DNA of 64,000 bases, taken from positions 857,404 through 921,403 of the forward strand of contig CABFPE010000145.1 in NCBI GenBank assembly GCA_900660155.1. Reading direction: 5' to 3'. The notes below the pieces were generated by a model. The model had not been told where the DNA came from and did not search any database. It saw only the letters and a program-made list of their open reading frames with translations. How positions within the stretch are numbered: position 1 is the stretch's first letter; each line of letters starts with the position of its first letter. This document shows positions 48,136 through 59,399 of this stretch, in pieces. This stretch comes from Hofstenia miamia (Eukaryota; Xenacoelomorpha; Acoela; Hofsteniidae). A program made the translations under genes and the position numbers.

Positions 48136-49425
48136 TTTTTCTTATCATTGCCAATTTTTTAAATTCAGTTGTGATAAACCCAGCAATGCAAAGTTTTCAA
48201 AATAATGAAAAAATGAACCATGAAGTTGATTTCATTATCATAATTTTTAATATTTTGTAATATTTTACAGAAAAGCTTTTGATTTAAAGAATTAAGATCA
48301 ATATTTAATACCTGATGGAAGAAATTCACCATATCCCCGCTTGCGTACGCCATTCCTTCACACTGTAATGATATTGTTTGAGTATATTTTACAATGATTG
48401 TAAGTAAAATTTAATTCAATTCTCATTTCAAAAATTAGAAAGGGTTATGAAATTCACCTTTTGTTAAATGTATTAACAACCAAAGCTTTCTTTTAATTAA
48501 AATTAATTTTCACTAAAATATATTAGTGTTAGATAAAATAATGAAAAATATATAGGAAACAATTATCTAGAATACAGGAAATTGTTAATAAGCGATTTTT
48601 GTGTGGGACTACAAAGAAAGAATCCCTGGCTCCAACATTCGTCATAAGTAAGCAAGTGTGACGCTACAATATATAACGAGAAATAATTAATATTATAATA
48701 TTCTAGAGTTAATTATAGTATAAATATTCAATGCCAAAACGGCTATCATAATCTCACTGAAATTAATTATTGTGGTTATAGCTAATTAAAGTAATGTTAT
48801 CGATTGTGTAGAAACAAGATTTTGCATAGATTTAACAAGACTACCGGAGAATTGTAACCAGGGTCGGAATTGGGTCATTTTTGACCCCGTAACCCGACCC
48901 GACCAGTAGATCAATGACCCGTGAAGCGACCCGTCTAGCACTGACCTGATCCTGTTAGACAAAGAAAGATGAAAGTAATTTACTATCAGAGGAGATAATT
49001 ATTTTTTTATTAGAATGCTTGCAAAGGCGAAAATTTCTAGATACATTTTCCAAAATGAATGAAAAAGTCAAAACACAAAAACAATCTAAGATACATTTAA
49101 GAAAAATTATTATCGAAAATTTAAATTTATGAAGAAAATGATGAACTCTTTTCCTAATTTTTGTATTGACCAATGGAATGAACTATCACGTCAACTTATG
49201 GAAAAAAATTTATTGAAATGTATTTGAAACCAAAAAAATCGCCTATTTAAATTACCAAGTAGTCCTAACTCTAACAATTCCAACAACCAACCTTAATCAA
49301 TGAAGTAGAAATTAATGTTTTTAAAATCTTAATAAGTGTTTGAAACTATACTTGTAATTTGACTTTATGTAGAGAGGATCTTCAAAAAATATATATTGTT
49401 ACAATTGTTATTATTAGAAATCTGG
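47270..49425. other. No gene seen; (TA)n and a GC-rich patch
   Basis: AT-rich. A TA microsatellite lies at 48,102-48,132, next to a G-rich patch (GGGCGGATACAGAGGGAGGC, 48,031-48,050) resembling the ends of common hAT-like MITEs. Near 48,864-48,955 GACCCG is repeated (GACCCGACCCGACC and later copies). No gene supported. Confidence 0.45.
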
Positions 49426-49429
49426 ACAA

Positions 49430-50275
49430 AGAGCTCGCTGCAGAGGCACTCTTACATCCCTTCAAACCCGCACTTTTTTGAAGAAAGGCCTCCAATTCCC
49501 TGATGCCGTACAGCCGAAATTTCTACTTCTCCTTCTCCAGACACCTATTCTTTCAGCATTCATCGCTCTCCTACACCACGTAGATAGTCATCTTCTAAGA
49601 AAACTTCTCAATCATCAAAACTAAAGTCGAAATCCAATTACGTCAAATGTATTAAGCCTAAAACTACTACATTTCTAATTGGCAGTATTATTCTGAGGAA
49701 ATCTCGCTCTCATAATCTACTTCCAAATCAGACGACAACAATTCACTCATATTCTGACCACAATACAAAGAAACTTACTGAAAAAAAAACGTTGTATCCT
49801 AAAACTCTCATCAAATCCATCATATTAAGCCCTGGTTTTATAGATGCCCTCAACTCCAATGACATTCAGTCTTTCAAATTAAAGCTGAACAGACTAATCA
49901 CTGAAGTTCATCGTCATTTTTTACTTCGCTTCATTTATATTCTTGAAATCACTCCAGTCTGTCATAATTCTGATCTGCCAAGAAACTTCATTTTTTAAGA
50001 ATTCAAACAAGTAATCTATTCTCTATCAGTTTACAATTTCTAAAGCTTCTTACTCATTCCTCGTCACATCAATGATAAACTTTTTTCTGCTTGGGGTAGA
50101 ATATATCTTTCTCGTCAAGGTCTAGCTCACATGATTCGAAATCTCCGAACTTACTTCAAACCCCACGAAATTTCAAATCCAACTCATAGTAAGGCAAATG
50201 TCTTCAACTCCAAAGCTGCAATGAATGCAAGCCATCAAGTCCTTCTCCCTACTTCTATATCTATGGACTAAGAGT
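49430..50275 (+). pseudogene. SGNH-esterase-like LINE ORF1 remnant
   Basis: After a Pro/Ser-rich stretch (STSPSPDTYSFSIHRSPTPR) the plus strand reads TTFLIGSIILRKS (block I; GDS in active enzymes), then IILSPGFIDALNSNDIQSF and LNRLITEVHRHF, then ITPVCHNSDLPRN, and at the end DKLFSAWG with LSRQGLAHMIRNL (block V region). This block order is that of SGNH hydrolases, which occur in ORF1 of CR1/L2-group LINEs. The nucleophile Ser motif is altered and the frame is broken after 49,996. An RT remnant follows on the same strand from about 50,560. Confidence 0.55.
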
Positions 50276-50559
50276 TATGTAATTGAAAATTGAAAATTTT
50301 GTGAGAATGTTTTGTATATTTTTATTACATGAACGTATTTTACCCATAACTACATTTTCTCTATTACAATATCATTAAACTGAAAGATCTCTTTTTCTTC
50401 TTTATTGCTATACATGACACATATACTTTAAACTATAATTTGTTTCTAAAACAATGATTAACGTTTTGAGAAAGTTGAGCAATGCAAAAGAAAAGAGTAA
50501 ATATATTTTTAAATATATTGGAAAATCAAAAGGAATTTCTTTCGATATTAACTAATTTA

Positions 50560-51760
50560 TATCTGACAAGGAAATTATTTCAGATAAAAATAAATTACTA
50601 AATGCGTTAAACTAACATTAAAAAACTTGGAAATTCTAATTTTACTCACTTTAAGGAAAGTCTATCGATTTTAAAAAATCATTCTTCCCGTTTTCCATTT
50701 AGGATTGCAAGTATATCAGAAATAAGTCTTATTGTAAGGAAATTAGATACTAACAAATCGACGTCTACGTTTAACTTCCCTTGCTTTGAAATTTAGACTT
50801 TTCCAAAATTTGGCGAGTATTTCATTTTATGTATTTTATCAGTGTATTATTGATAATGAATTTCCAGAATTACTTAAAAAATCTGACAACATTCCTTAGT
50901 ATAAAAGTGGTGACCCGCTTTGTCCAAAAAACTATCGACCAATATCAATAACAAACCCATTCAGCAAATTATGTGAAAAACTACTTTACTTCCAAATATA
51001 TGCGTACATAACTTCGGAAAATATTCTATCAAAAAATCATTTTGGATTTTTTTTTGGCTGCAGCACAGGTGATGTCATATCATCCATTCCCGAAAAAATA
51101 AAATTAAACAAACTAAAAAATAAAGTCTAGTTGTGTAGCCCTAATTGATTTAAGCAAGGCATTTAATAGAATGAATTTTGAAATGCTAAAGTGAAAATCG
51201 GTACATTACGGTTTTGATAACAATTCCATTGGTTTAATCATGAACTTTATGAGACTGAATACAGTGAGTAGTTTTCAATGGAAAAAAAATCTGAATATGT
51301 AACACCTAAAGGAGGAGTACCCCATGTAACAGTTCTATGATCGATTTTATTTGGTCTTTATGCCAATGATATTATAAATGAAGTTAATAATTCTGAAATA
51401 TACCAATACGCTGATGACAAATGTTTAATAACAAATGAAAATGTTTTTAAAGCAACTAAGAATTAAAGACAAATGTTGATAGAATGCATTTCATTATTTT
51501 TTCACCTAATTCTGTTAAAAATAAAACACAAAATATTGAGCTTAAATTCAAAAACGAAACAGTCAAGCAAATTAATTGCTTTAAATATTTAGGCATTTAA
51601 ATGGATGAGGACCTAACTTTCGATTCATTTTTGCAAAATAAAATTAGAAAAATCGTACTGGAATAAGATAGCATTATCATTTATCTCATCTGATTATCCT
51701 AAACATTTGAACTACTGTTCATTTTTATAATTACAATCTAGTCTAAGCGACGTCAACTTT
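50560..51760 (+). pseudogene. LINE reverse transcriptase remnant
   Basis: Pieces in order: ISLIVRKLDTNKS (about 50,720), KSGDPLCPKNYRPISITNPFSKLCEKLLY (50,903-50,985), ENILSKNHFGF, VALIDLSKAFN (motif A, about 51,135), YVTPKGGVPHVTVL, GLYANDIINEV, YQYADDKCLI (motif C, about 51,400) and a FKYLG-type block near 51,580. It is a complete RT order with many stops and frame changes. No endonuclease was found between it and the SGNH-like stretch, which ends at 50,275. Confidence 0.75.
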
Positions 51761-51764
51761 TATT

Positions 51765-53410
51765 GAAAACTTTTAACCAGTCCTTAAAATCTTTAAATTT
51801 TTTCAAAAAAGCATGATAGTTTATCAGATGATAGAAATAAATATACTATTTTGGCTTCCTTTTGCCAAATTCAAGTACAAGCTCTACGCATATTATTGAA
51901 GTATCACTGGTGCAAAATATAATTTCTGTTATAACCTTTGATAATTTTTAAATAAATTTAGTAGTGGCTATTTGCCAGAGGTGCTATATTTGTTTTGAAC
52001 CCATTACTTTGGGACTTTATTTTTAGTTATGAAATTAGTAATTGTTCCAAGTGTACTTATCAGATTATAGTTTCAATGAATTTTAATGGGAGGTATGTTT
52101 GCTAAAATTTGTTATAAATACAAGAAACAAATTGTGGAGGAGATCATTAACCTGAATTTAATACAACATTCATCATTGTTTAATGCATTAGTCACAAGTG
52201 ACCAGTTGTTGTTTATTCTACATCATTAGTGTAGTGTTGGTTTTGTGAGTTAATTGATCCTTGCCACAATCCAATTAGATACAAAGGCTTTTACAATACA
52301 ATTTCACTAATGGGGAAACATGTTATCTTTTCATACTTAGTTTGGAGATTCTATTGGAAACCACTAAGAAAAACTACAGTATCATGTTATTTCATGATCA
52401 TTATTTATCTATTCACTTACTTATTTAATTTAAATATGATAAATCAATCCTAGTGCCCATATGGCTTTGGAAGGAGTGATTTGCCATGTGGGAACTGAAT
52501 TGCAATAGTATCACTTTGAATGTGCACTAGGTATACAGCTAGATAGAAATTAACTTGTGAGAATCCATTCGTTTTTCCTACATGGACAAAGTAAAAAGCA
52601 TCAGGAGAAACAGAAGCCAAAAGGTATTTAGGGTTTTTCATTCATGTTACTTTACTACATGTGGTGAGGTACTAACAACCATAAAGTTGAGGTGAGTTAG
52701 AAATTATTACATGAGAAAAAAGCTAGTAACACTATCAAAACTATTTTATTTAAACTCTTATTTACACATTAACTGTTCCTATTGATTAATGGATGAACGT
52801 CAGCCAGAGGCCATGTTGTTGTTGTTGTAACATTGAAATGGAGTATGAACCGAGTAGTTGGTATAATCTTTACCTAAATCACATCTGTATTAGTCATTAG
52901 GTTAGGAAAACCTAAGTAATAAATTGCAACCATTAATATCTTTTGCATGCATCAGTCCCCTATACTAGGTGCACATGTAACTTAGGGGCCATATGCAAGG
53001 ACAAATAGATATTACATTAATTAGATGCAACGCAAAGTGTCCATCACTAATATGCTTCTCAATTATTATGTAAAATTATGCAGTTGTTCACACAAATTTA
53101 TGTCAATAGAGAAATCATTCAACACATTCCATCATTGTGCAATCAATGTCTAGAATAAACTAAGTTATGAATCGCCATCAAAACCTAAGTGAAAGATTTT
53201 TGTCAAAAAAACAGCTAATTCTAGGAGATAGTAACACTTTTCACGAAATCAAAAATCATATTTAACACATACATACACAAGCACACTTATATCATTTATA
53301 TATTTTACTATATTGTAGTTTGCAGACTATGTAATGCACATTTTTTCATGCAAACAATTGCTTTTACTCTTATTCACAGTGATTTGAAATTTGAAAAAAC
53401 ATTAAAAAAA
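51765..53410. other. No gene seen
   Basis: AT-rich. The first 200 bp may still be LINE tail. The remainder shows no recognised gene; a short frame on the minus strand (52,450-52,641) has no domain or splice support. Confidence 0.45.
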
Positions 53411-53413
53411 TTA

Positions 53414-53475
53414 TAATTCCCACAGCAAATCTCATGGATCCACTGGAGCCATTAAGGGGGGCAATGGCCCCATCT
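53414..53475. repeat. Repeat with inverted partner at 58,093-58,150
   Basis: Reads AATTCCCACAGCAA...CACTGGAGCCATTAAGGGGGG. The complement of 58,100-58,150 gives AATTCCCACAGCAA...GCAGTGACGC and CATTAAGGGGGGG. The pair brackets the 4-kb LINE in opposite orientations, so it may be the two ends of a host repeat or of a fold-back element into which the LINE inserted. Confidence 0.6.
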
Positions 53476-53479
53476 AGAT

Positions 53480-53815
53480 CTAGACACAAAAGTCAAAATA
53501 TCAGAAATGTAAAAAGGAATTTAAAAGGAATAATACAATTACATGCAAAATTCAATTTAACAAATTATGCAGTTCATAAAAATAAGAATGAGGTAATGAT
53601 ATTTTCCAAGATCGTTTTTCCTATAGCGCACTGCTTCCAATGAGAGATGACTTTCAGTTCTAAGACAAGTTAAATGTTACTTATGTTCAACAATATCCAA
53701 TGAAAGACTGTTGAGTTTGCATATAATGAAAGTTGAATGACATAAACTTAGATATTTCTGTCAATATGGTTGCCCAAAAGAAGTCTTGACAATATTCTCA
53801 CTTAGTGTTTTGATA
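53480..53815. other. No gene seen
   Basis: AT-rich spacer between the inverted repeat and the LINE 3' end. Confidence 0.4.
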
Positions 53816-53823
53816 TTTTGTTT

Positions 53824-53856
53824 TGTATTAACAACAAACAACAACAACAACATATA
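53824..53856. repeat. AAC-type microsatellite at the LINE 3' end
   Basis: ATTAACAACAAACAACAACAACAACAT, a (CAA)n tract on the plus strand, TTG on the LINE strand. Short 3' tandem repeats end several LINE groups. Confidence 0.8.
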
Positions 53857-54010
53857 TTTAAGTTCTCATGTACATATACATGTATTAAGTTTACAAACTT
53901 ATTAAGAACATAAATAATGCAACTTTCTTCATATGTGCTTAGTTATGTCAGTAAATGTTTGTTTCTTGGTTATGTTTACAAATTACATATAATTTAAAAA
54001 ATATTTTTAC

Positions 54011-54943
54011 TTATTGTTCTTGAGTTGCACATCTTATTCTATAATTAGTCAGATAATTGATATTTTGTTGTGTAATCATGTTTTTCAACTTCTTCTTAAA
54101 TATTGTAAAATTTTTTTCACTTCTTGTACTGTAATCCAGTTTGTTCCATAGTGATATTGAATAATTTAGGAATCCGTTCTTCATTACTTTTCTATTATAC
54201 TTAGTTTTACCAAATGTAATTGTTCTTTGATTTAAATGATTAGAAATGTTCGATTTTCTTTTCCAAAATATCGATAAACATCTAATATTTTGAAGAGCTT
54301 CTAATGATCTTAGATGATATTTACACATTATTTCTTTTTTATTTTTGTTGCTAATTATGTTTATTCCCCATTTAAATACTTTCTCTAATTTCGATTTTGC
54401 CTTTTTATTTAAGTTCGTTAATAAACAAGATGAGTACAAGAAATGGGATAAAACACGTGATCGAAAGAGTATTAACTTACATTCTATTGGTATAAGCTTT
54501 CCAATTTTTTGAATTGATCTTATACCATACGCCATTTTCTTTATAATGTTGTTTGCCTCGTCTTCAAAATTCAATTTATTATCAATTACTACTCCCAAAT
54601 ATTTCATTTTTGGTGATTCGTGAATGATGTTGTTACATATCTTAATACTTTCTAATGTTGATTCATTTCTTCTATTCTTAATTACCATAAATATAGTTTT
54701 TTCAATATTTAATTTTAACAAATTATTATTAAAGAATGATTGCAATTTTTCAACATTTTCCTGTAAATTTAAAATATCATTACAATAAATAAGAGTATCA
54801 TCTGCAAATTGTACATGATTACTATTAATGTGCTGATCCATATCATTTACATATAAAGTAAATAGTAATGGACCCAGTACTGATCTTTGTGGTAATCCAT
54901 GGTTTATTTCTAATGAATTTGATATTTCTTCCTTGAGTTTCAC
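54011..54943 (-). pseudogene. LINE reverse transcriptase, motif B to C-terminus
   Basis: A 310-residue frame. It starts in the fingers/palm with NHGLPQRSVLGPLLFTLYVNDM (motif B region), followed by VQFADDTLIYC (motif C with both catalytic Asp), KYLGVVIDNKLNF, and the thumb and C-terminus (LILFRSRVLSHFLY, LEKVFKWGINII, SISLWNKLDYSTR). The frame is in register with the upstream RT part and is parted from it by a stop at 55,046-55,048, so this ATG is not the native start. It copies LINE RNA at nicked target DNA in intact relatives. Confidence 0.88.
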
Positions 54944-55045
54944 ATACTGATATCTATTACTTAAATAACTATTTAATAACTCTATTAATGAATCACTAAA
55001 ACTATAAATCTGCTTTAACTTTTCAAATAAAATAGAATGGTTTAT

Positions 55046-55612
55046 TTAATTAAATGCTTTTGAAATATCTAATGATGCTATATATATTTGTTCATTCCTA
55101 TCTAATTTTGATCTCCAGTCTTCAACAGTATAAAGTAAGGCATCATTTGTAGCGGTATCTTTTTGAAATCTAAACTGATGTTTTGATATTAATACATTTT
55201 GTTCCAAATATAGGTTAATTTGGTTGAATAATAATTTTTCAAATATTTTATTAATTATTGTTAATACTGAAATTGGTCGGTAATTTTCTGCAAGATCTTT
55301 TCTTCCCTTTTTATATATTGGTGTAACTTTAGCAATTTTTAAGTAATCAGGGTAAGTTGATTCTGCCAAGCATTGATTAAATAAGTCACACAAAGGTCTC
55401 AATAAAATACACAAGGCACCTTTCAAAAACCAAGGAGGAAATTCACAATGAACTTTCACTTTGCTCCAATTAATTTTCTTTGTTTCTTTGTAAAATTCTA
55501 CTAATATAATAAATCGTGGTTTATAGGGATCATCATGTTTTCTAATATTGCGATGCTTATGATATAAATGTTCAAACTTTGTATTTAGGTTGTCATTCAT
55601 TCCTAGTTTCAC
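55046..55612 (-). pseudogene. LINE reverse transcriptase, N-terminal part
   Basis: A 188-residue frame with KVHCEFPPWFLKGALCILLRPLCDLFNQCL, YPDYLKIAKVTPIYKKGRKD, NYRPISVLTIINKIFEKLLF, LISKHQFRFQKDTATNDAL and YIASLDISKAFN (RT motif A). The stop follows directly after motif A. The frame upstream of the first Met contains EENEIPYIINDDGEYITNGKEIS, broken by one stop. Confidence 0.87.
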
Positions 55613-55710
55613 AAATCATTCATTTAAAATATTACTAATTTCTTTGCCATTTGTAATATATTCACCATCATCATTTATTATATAAGGAATTTCATTTTCT
55701 TCTTTAAAAT

Positions 55711-56796
55711 TTAAAAAATTCGAAATAAATGACCACTTTTGTTTAATAGTTTTTTTTCATTAAAAGATTTTTGTAAAAAAGCTTGTAGATCAAAATTACA
55801 TTTTGTTGAGGCTTTATTTCTTAATGTTTTATAATGATCATAGTTGGCTTTCGATCTGTTTTGACAAAAAATTGCATATGCCTTATGCTTTTTTCTAATG
55901 CATTCTTTCGTTTCTTTAGATATCCATATCTTCCACGTTTTGTTACTATTCTTTACGTTGTGTTTTTGAATCTTTATAATAGGACAAAGCTTATGATAAA
56001 TACTTGTTAAATTATCAATTATAAATATCATTTTTTGATCCACTGTTGTGCCAAAGTAATAATCATTCCAATTTAAGTTGATCAATTCCTTCAAAAAATT
56101 TTTGTTGTTAAAGAATTTCTTTGAATAAAATCTTTTAGTGGAATATATCAGTGAATCTGTTTGAGTCATTATGTTATCCAATATTGCACATGTCAGTAAA
56201 TGGTCTGATATGAAAAAATCTGTAACAAAAACTTCATATGTCTTAATGCTTGATATGTCAGTAATGATATAATCAATCAAAGAAGAGTTAACAAAGTTGA
56301 TATGCGTTGGTATATTTTTATTCAGAACTTCTATATTAAAGACATCAATTAAATTGTTAATTTTCCTTTTTTCAATTTCACATAAATAATTTTGGTTATA
56401 ATCACCCATAATAATAACTAAGTTTGTTGTTTGATTTGCAATGCAAATTTCTTTGTATAAGTTTTTTTCAAAAGCTTGAAATGATTGTTTTTTACTACAA
56501 TACCTTAAATTAATCAAATAACAGATTCCACATATATTAAATTGAATCCATAAGCTATCAAATTCAGAATTATTTTCAGAAATATCATCTCTGACGTTTG
56601 GTTTGTATTTGCGTGGTATATTTAGCAAAACACTACCACCTCTAGTTTTATGTGTTAAAGCTTGTCTTCTATCCCTTCGAAAGATAAAAAATTTGTCATT
56701 TAAACTTTTTAAGTAATCATTAGATTTTAACCAAGTTTCCGTCACACCAATGATTGTAGTCATCAAAGTTCTGAAATAGATTGTAAAATTTATCAA
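55711..56796 (-). pseudogene. LINE apurinic-type endonuclease and linker
   Basis: A 361-residue frame. Endonuclease motifs are in order: TTIIGVTETWLK (catalytic Glu), FRRDRR...RGGSVLLNIP, VIIMGDYNQN (Asp-Tyr-Asn site), SLIDYIIT and ISDHLLTCAI (Asp-His). A lysine-rich linker follows (KHNVKNSNKTWKIWISKETKECIRKKH in relatives' position). The first strand of the fold (NFQSIMNKVDKFYNL) is readable in another frame just upstream, so the Met at 56,796 is not the native start. In intact elements it nicks the target DNA to prime reverse transcription. Confidence 0.87.
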
Positions 56797-56909
56797 CTTT
56801 ATTCATAATACTCTGAAAATTGGTATTTACTAATTATAATTTATTTTGCTTAGTTACAATTTTTTCATTTACTTTGTTGCAGGGTATGATATTTTCGTAT
56901 GCACTTTTA

Positions 56910-57155
56910 TTACAATTCATGATTGGTCTTCAAAATAGTTAACTGCATTTGATTTTTATATAAAGGACACTCTTTACTAAATGCGTTATGGTTACTATGT
57001 GATTTCTGAAACATATTTGAATTTTTGCAGTTGATGCATTTATGCATTTCCTTAACATTTTTAACTGGACAATTCTTATAGTTGTGATTATCCATGCAGT
57101 ACATACAGTTAGATGTTTTCATTGAACATACCTTTGTAGTGACCAAATTCACCAC
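56910..57155 (-). pseudogene. LINE ORF1, zinc-knuckle part
   Basis: An 81-residue frame with CMYCMDNHNYKNC (C-x2-C-x3-H-x4-C) and CINCKNSN...HNAFSKEC. A further knuckle, KCSNCGEFGHYKG, is readable in another frame just upstream (about 57,165-57,127). The series of CCHC fingers is the gag-like nucleic-acid-binding part of ORF1 in Jockey/I-group LINEs. Confidence 0.75.
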
Positions 57156-57184
57156 AGTTACTACATTTTCTTACATAATAATGA

Positions 57185-57433
57185 TCAAAAGTACGGACAA
57201 TTCCAAAGCTTTAATTTTTTTCTAATCAGTACATGTCTCAATTTTGCTGAAACCTTCATTATTACTTCTTTGCACTTGCTATAATTGTTAATATTACTGT
57301 ATATTAATTCACAGTGTTCCATTTCAAAATCCTTGAGAATATTTTCATTATCGGTAAATAGTTTAGACTTAAATTTCTTAAAGTTCATTACGTCTTCATA
57401 TAAAGGTATATTGGTAATCTTGATTTTTGGCAT
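57185..57433 (-). pseudogene. LINE ORF1, middle part
   Basis: An 82-residue frame: PKIKITNIPLYEDV, NENILKDFEMEHCEL, CKEVIMKVSAKLRHVLIRKKLKL. This is the RRM-like region that precedes the zinc knuckles in gag-like ORF1 proteins (K(I/V)xxI near the start, then the (I/L)VMxVSPxL(R)xxLIxxxxL block). It is separated from its neighbours by frame changes. Confidence 0.65.
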
Positions 57434-57438
57434 ACGTT

Positions 57439-57900
57439 TTATCGATTTTTTATGCTTATGTTCCTCAATTTACCAAGTGCTCTTTCTGTAATATTTGCAT
57501 TTTCCTCACTTGGCCCTTTCGTTTCCAAATTTTTAATAGACTTCTCAACATTTTGAACAATTTTTTTGCATTCTTTTTCATTTAAACTACCATCATTATT
57601 TTTTAAATTATTACTCGAAATCACTAATTTTGATTTAAATATCTTTATCTTCGAATGTTGAATTTCTTTGATTGTAGGAGTAATAGTATTACTCAATTTT
57701 ACACTTTCACATTGATTTTTCAAGCATTTAACGAATTTCGACTTTATGCCACAAACAATATCTTCATATTCAAGTTTTAATGCATCTGATAATTTTAGTT
57801 CATTAATAAAGTCATCAAGATTAGATAAATCTCTAAATAGCGCGTTTATTCGTCCATCCTCTATAAGAGGACTAGCTTTTAGAATTTCTGAATAATGCAT
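57439..57900 (-). pseudogene. LINE ORF1, N-terminal part
   Basis: A 153-residue frame starting MHYSEILKASPLIEDG, rich in Lys, Asn and Glu, with coiled-coil-like spacing in residues 90-130 (NNLKNNDGSLNEKECKKIVQNVEKSIKNLE). It ends a few bases before the next ORF1 piece in another frame. No domain recognised by itself; its place is assigned from the neighbours. The ATG at 57,900 could be the native ORF1 start. Confidence 0.6.
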
Positions 57901-58092
57901 ATGATTGTTAATTAAGCAAAAAATAAATCTTACCGTTTAACAATCTCCCACCACTTATTAATCATTTTATTGTTGTCAATACAAATCAAGTTGATTATAG
58001 AGGTATTTTAGAGCAGTTTCCACTAAAGCAACATTTTTGTTGGATTAAATTTGAGTGATGCTTAATGCAGTGCACATTAAGTAATAGTTTTG

Positions 58093-58150
58093 CCTCCCCC
58101 CCCCTTAATGTTTTGCGTCACTGCATAGATCTCTTGCTGTGGGAATTGCA
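58093..58150. repeat. Inverted partner of 53,414-53,475
   Basis: Contains a run of nine C followed by TTAATG and GCGTCACTGCATAGATCTCTTGCTGTGGGAATT-like sequence. See 53,414-53,475. Confidence 0.6.
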
Positions 58151-58175
58151 TGTTCTTTCATGTTCCACTAATGGG

Positions 58176-58265
58176 CAGTGGCTTACGGCTTACGCATTGG
58201 GGAAATGGTGAAATGTCCCCTGTTAGGTCTTCAAAAGTGATTTTGCCTTGCTAAATCAAAAAATT
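58176..58265 (+). repeat. Dispersed repeat, related to 61,571-61,660
   Basis: GCATTGGGGAAATGGTGAAATGTCCCC... followed by TTCAAAAGTGATTTTG; at 61,571 onward the same order reads GCAATGGGGTCATAGTGGAATGTCCCC...TTCAAAATTGATTTG. Roughly 70 percent alike by eye. It starts GGGCAGTGGCTTACGG, like the ends of many hAT-type MITEs. Confidence 0.6.
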
Positions 58266-58372
58266 TTTGGTCAGAAATTCCTGTGTGGGTAAATTTGGAT
58301 AAAGCTCATTAAAAATTGTAATTTCCACAGTAATTACATGTCTTACTTTGAGAATAAGGAAAATTTCGTGGG

Positions 58373-58561
58373 ATGGAATATCAAACTTCTGCAACGCGAA
58401 CAACTCTGTATGGCACACAATATTACTTTAATCCATTATTTGAAATCCAATCATCTGTAATAACGAAGCAAAAAAGTTATATTACCCAGGATACACAAAC
58501 ATTGACAAGTCAAGCTGATGATTCTGCAGCAAAGCAAAAATATCAAATGTCAACTCAGAGA
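58373..58561 (+). CDS. Candidate first coding exon, function unknown
   Basis: From ATG 58,373 the frame runs 62-63 residues (MEYQTSATRTTLYGTQYYFN...AAKQKYQMSTQRG) and meets GGTAAGTATT, a good match to an animal 5' splice donor, at 58,562. Gln, Thr and Ser are frequent and no domain is recognised. An in-frame stop lies about 20 bases upstream, so the ATG would be the start. A second frame (MSYFENKENFVGW..., from 58,342) overlaps it, so chance is possible. No matching downstream exon was found. Confidence 0.3.
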
Positions 58562-58849
58562 GGGTAAGTATTAATATTCAATACTCACAACTAAATACTG
58601 TATAGATCCCCTGTTTGGTATCCTTTAAGGACTCCATAAAACTGTTATAAATATTTGAAAGCAGTTGCTTGTTCTGGATTATTTTTAGATCTGATTATTA
58701 AAGGAGTGTAAAGAGCCTTAACATTCGCCAATATCTCTTCAACGATATCATGAATTTCTCATTTCATTTTAGGAAATGTTACATCAAATGTGCTTTATTG
58801 ATGTCTGACGCTATATATTCCAGAGTTGTCACCGAGCCGAGTTTTGTAA

Positions 58850-58915
58850 GGGTGATCCGGGCCAGGGTAGGGCTTTGCCGTACAATTGAGAATGAGGCGG
58901 GCCATGGCCGGGTCC
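58850..58915. repeat. GC-rich patch A
   Basis: GGTGATCCGGGCCAGGGTAG...GAGGCGGGCCATGGCCGGGTCC: a strongly GC-rich patch in AT-rich surroundings, similar in words to 59,318-59,395. Probably a degenerate repeat; not a CpG-island promoter by any other sign. Confidence 0.5.
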
Positions 58916-59317
58916 AAAATTTCTGCATAACTGGCCTAGAATTTTTGAAAATATTAATTATAAATATACATTCTCTTACATTAAGATATTATATCAACTA
59001 TAAAATTCAATTGACTAATTATTCATCAAAAGGTGAATCCACGCCGACAATAATTTTCTTAATAGCATGCTAGCAAGGGGAATGCGGCATATTTTCATAT
59101 GATGTACCATAAACACATATTTAGTATTAAGATTTCAATACAGCTATTGGCAATTTAAAAATGTCAATTGCAATCCTTTTCCAGCAGTGATCGCATCCTT
59201 ATTTTAAACAGATCAGTTTTGATGCCATCACGAAAGCAAAAATGCTTTCATTTCAGTAGTTTCAAATATTTTCCTAATTTTTTTTATTTACAAAAATCTT
59301 ATAATGGTGTTGGATAT

Positions 59318-59395
59318 GACGGGCCTGGGGCCGGGCCGGGCCTGAATATTGCCAGTTGCAACGGGCCGGGCTTGGTTTATGGGCACGGGCTTGAA
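59318..59395. repeat. GC-rich patch B (GGGCC repeats)
   Basis: Contains GGGCCTGGGGCCGGGCCGGG and CGGGCCGGGCTTGG. Same style as the patch at 58,850-58,915, about 470 bp away. Likely a degenerate short repeat. Confidence 0.55.
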
Positions 59396-59399
59396 ATCA

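Larger units (their letters stand above)
53824..57905 (-). mobile_element. Near full-length Jockey-like LINE
   Basis: The most complete LINE here, on the minus strand: ORF1 with CCHC zinc knuckles (57,900-56,910), endonuclease (56,796-55,711) and reverse transcriptase (55,612-54,011), then a 3' untranslated region that ends in a TTG-type tract on the minus strand (53,824-53,854). Order and ORF1 type are those of Jockey/I-group elements. By eye there are only about three frame changes in ORF1 and about four defects in ORF2, so this copy is the youngest of the LINEs in the window. The 5' end is uncertain (near 57,905-58,050). Confidence 0.88.

Noticed and set aside
52450-52641. 63-residue minus-strand frame
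   Set aside because: No recognised domain and no donor or acceptor support.
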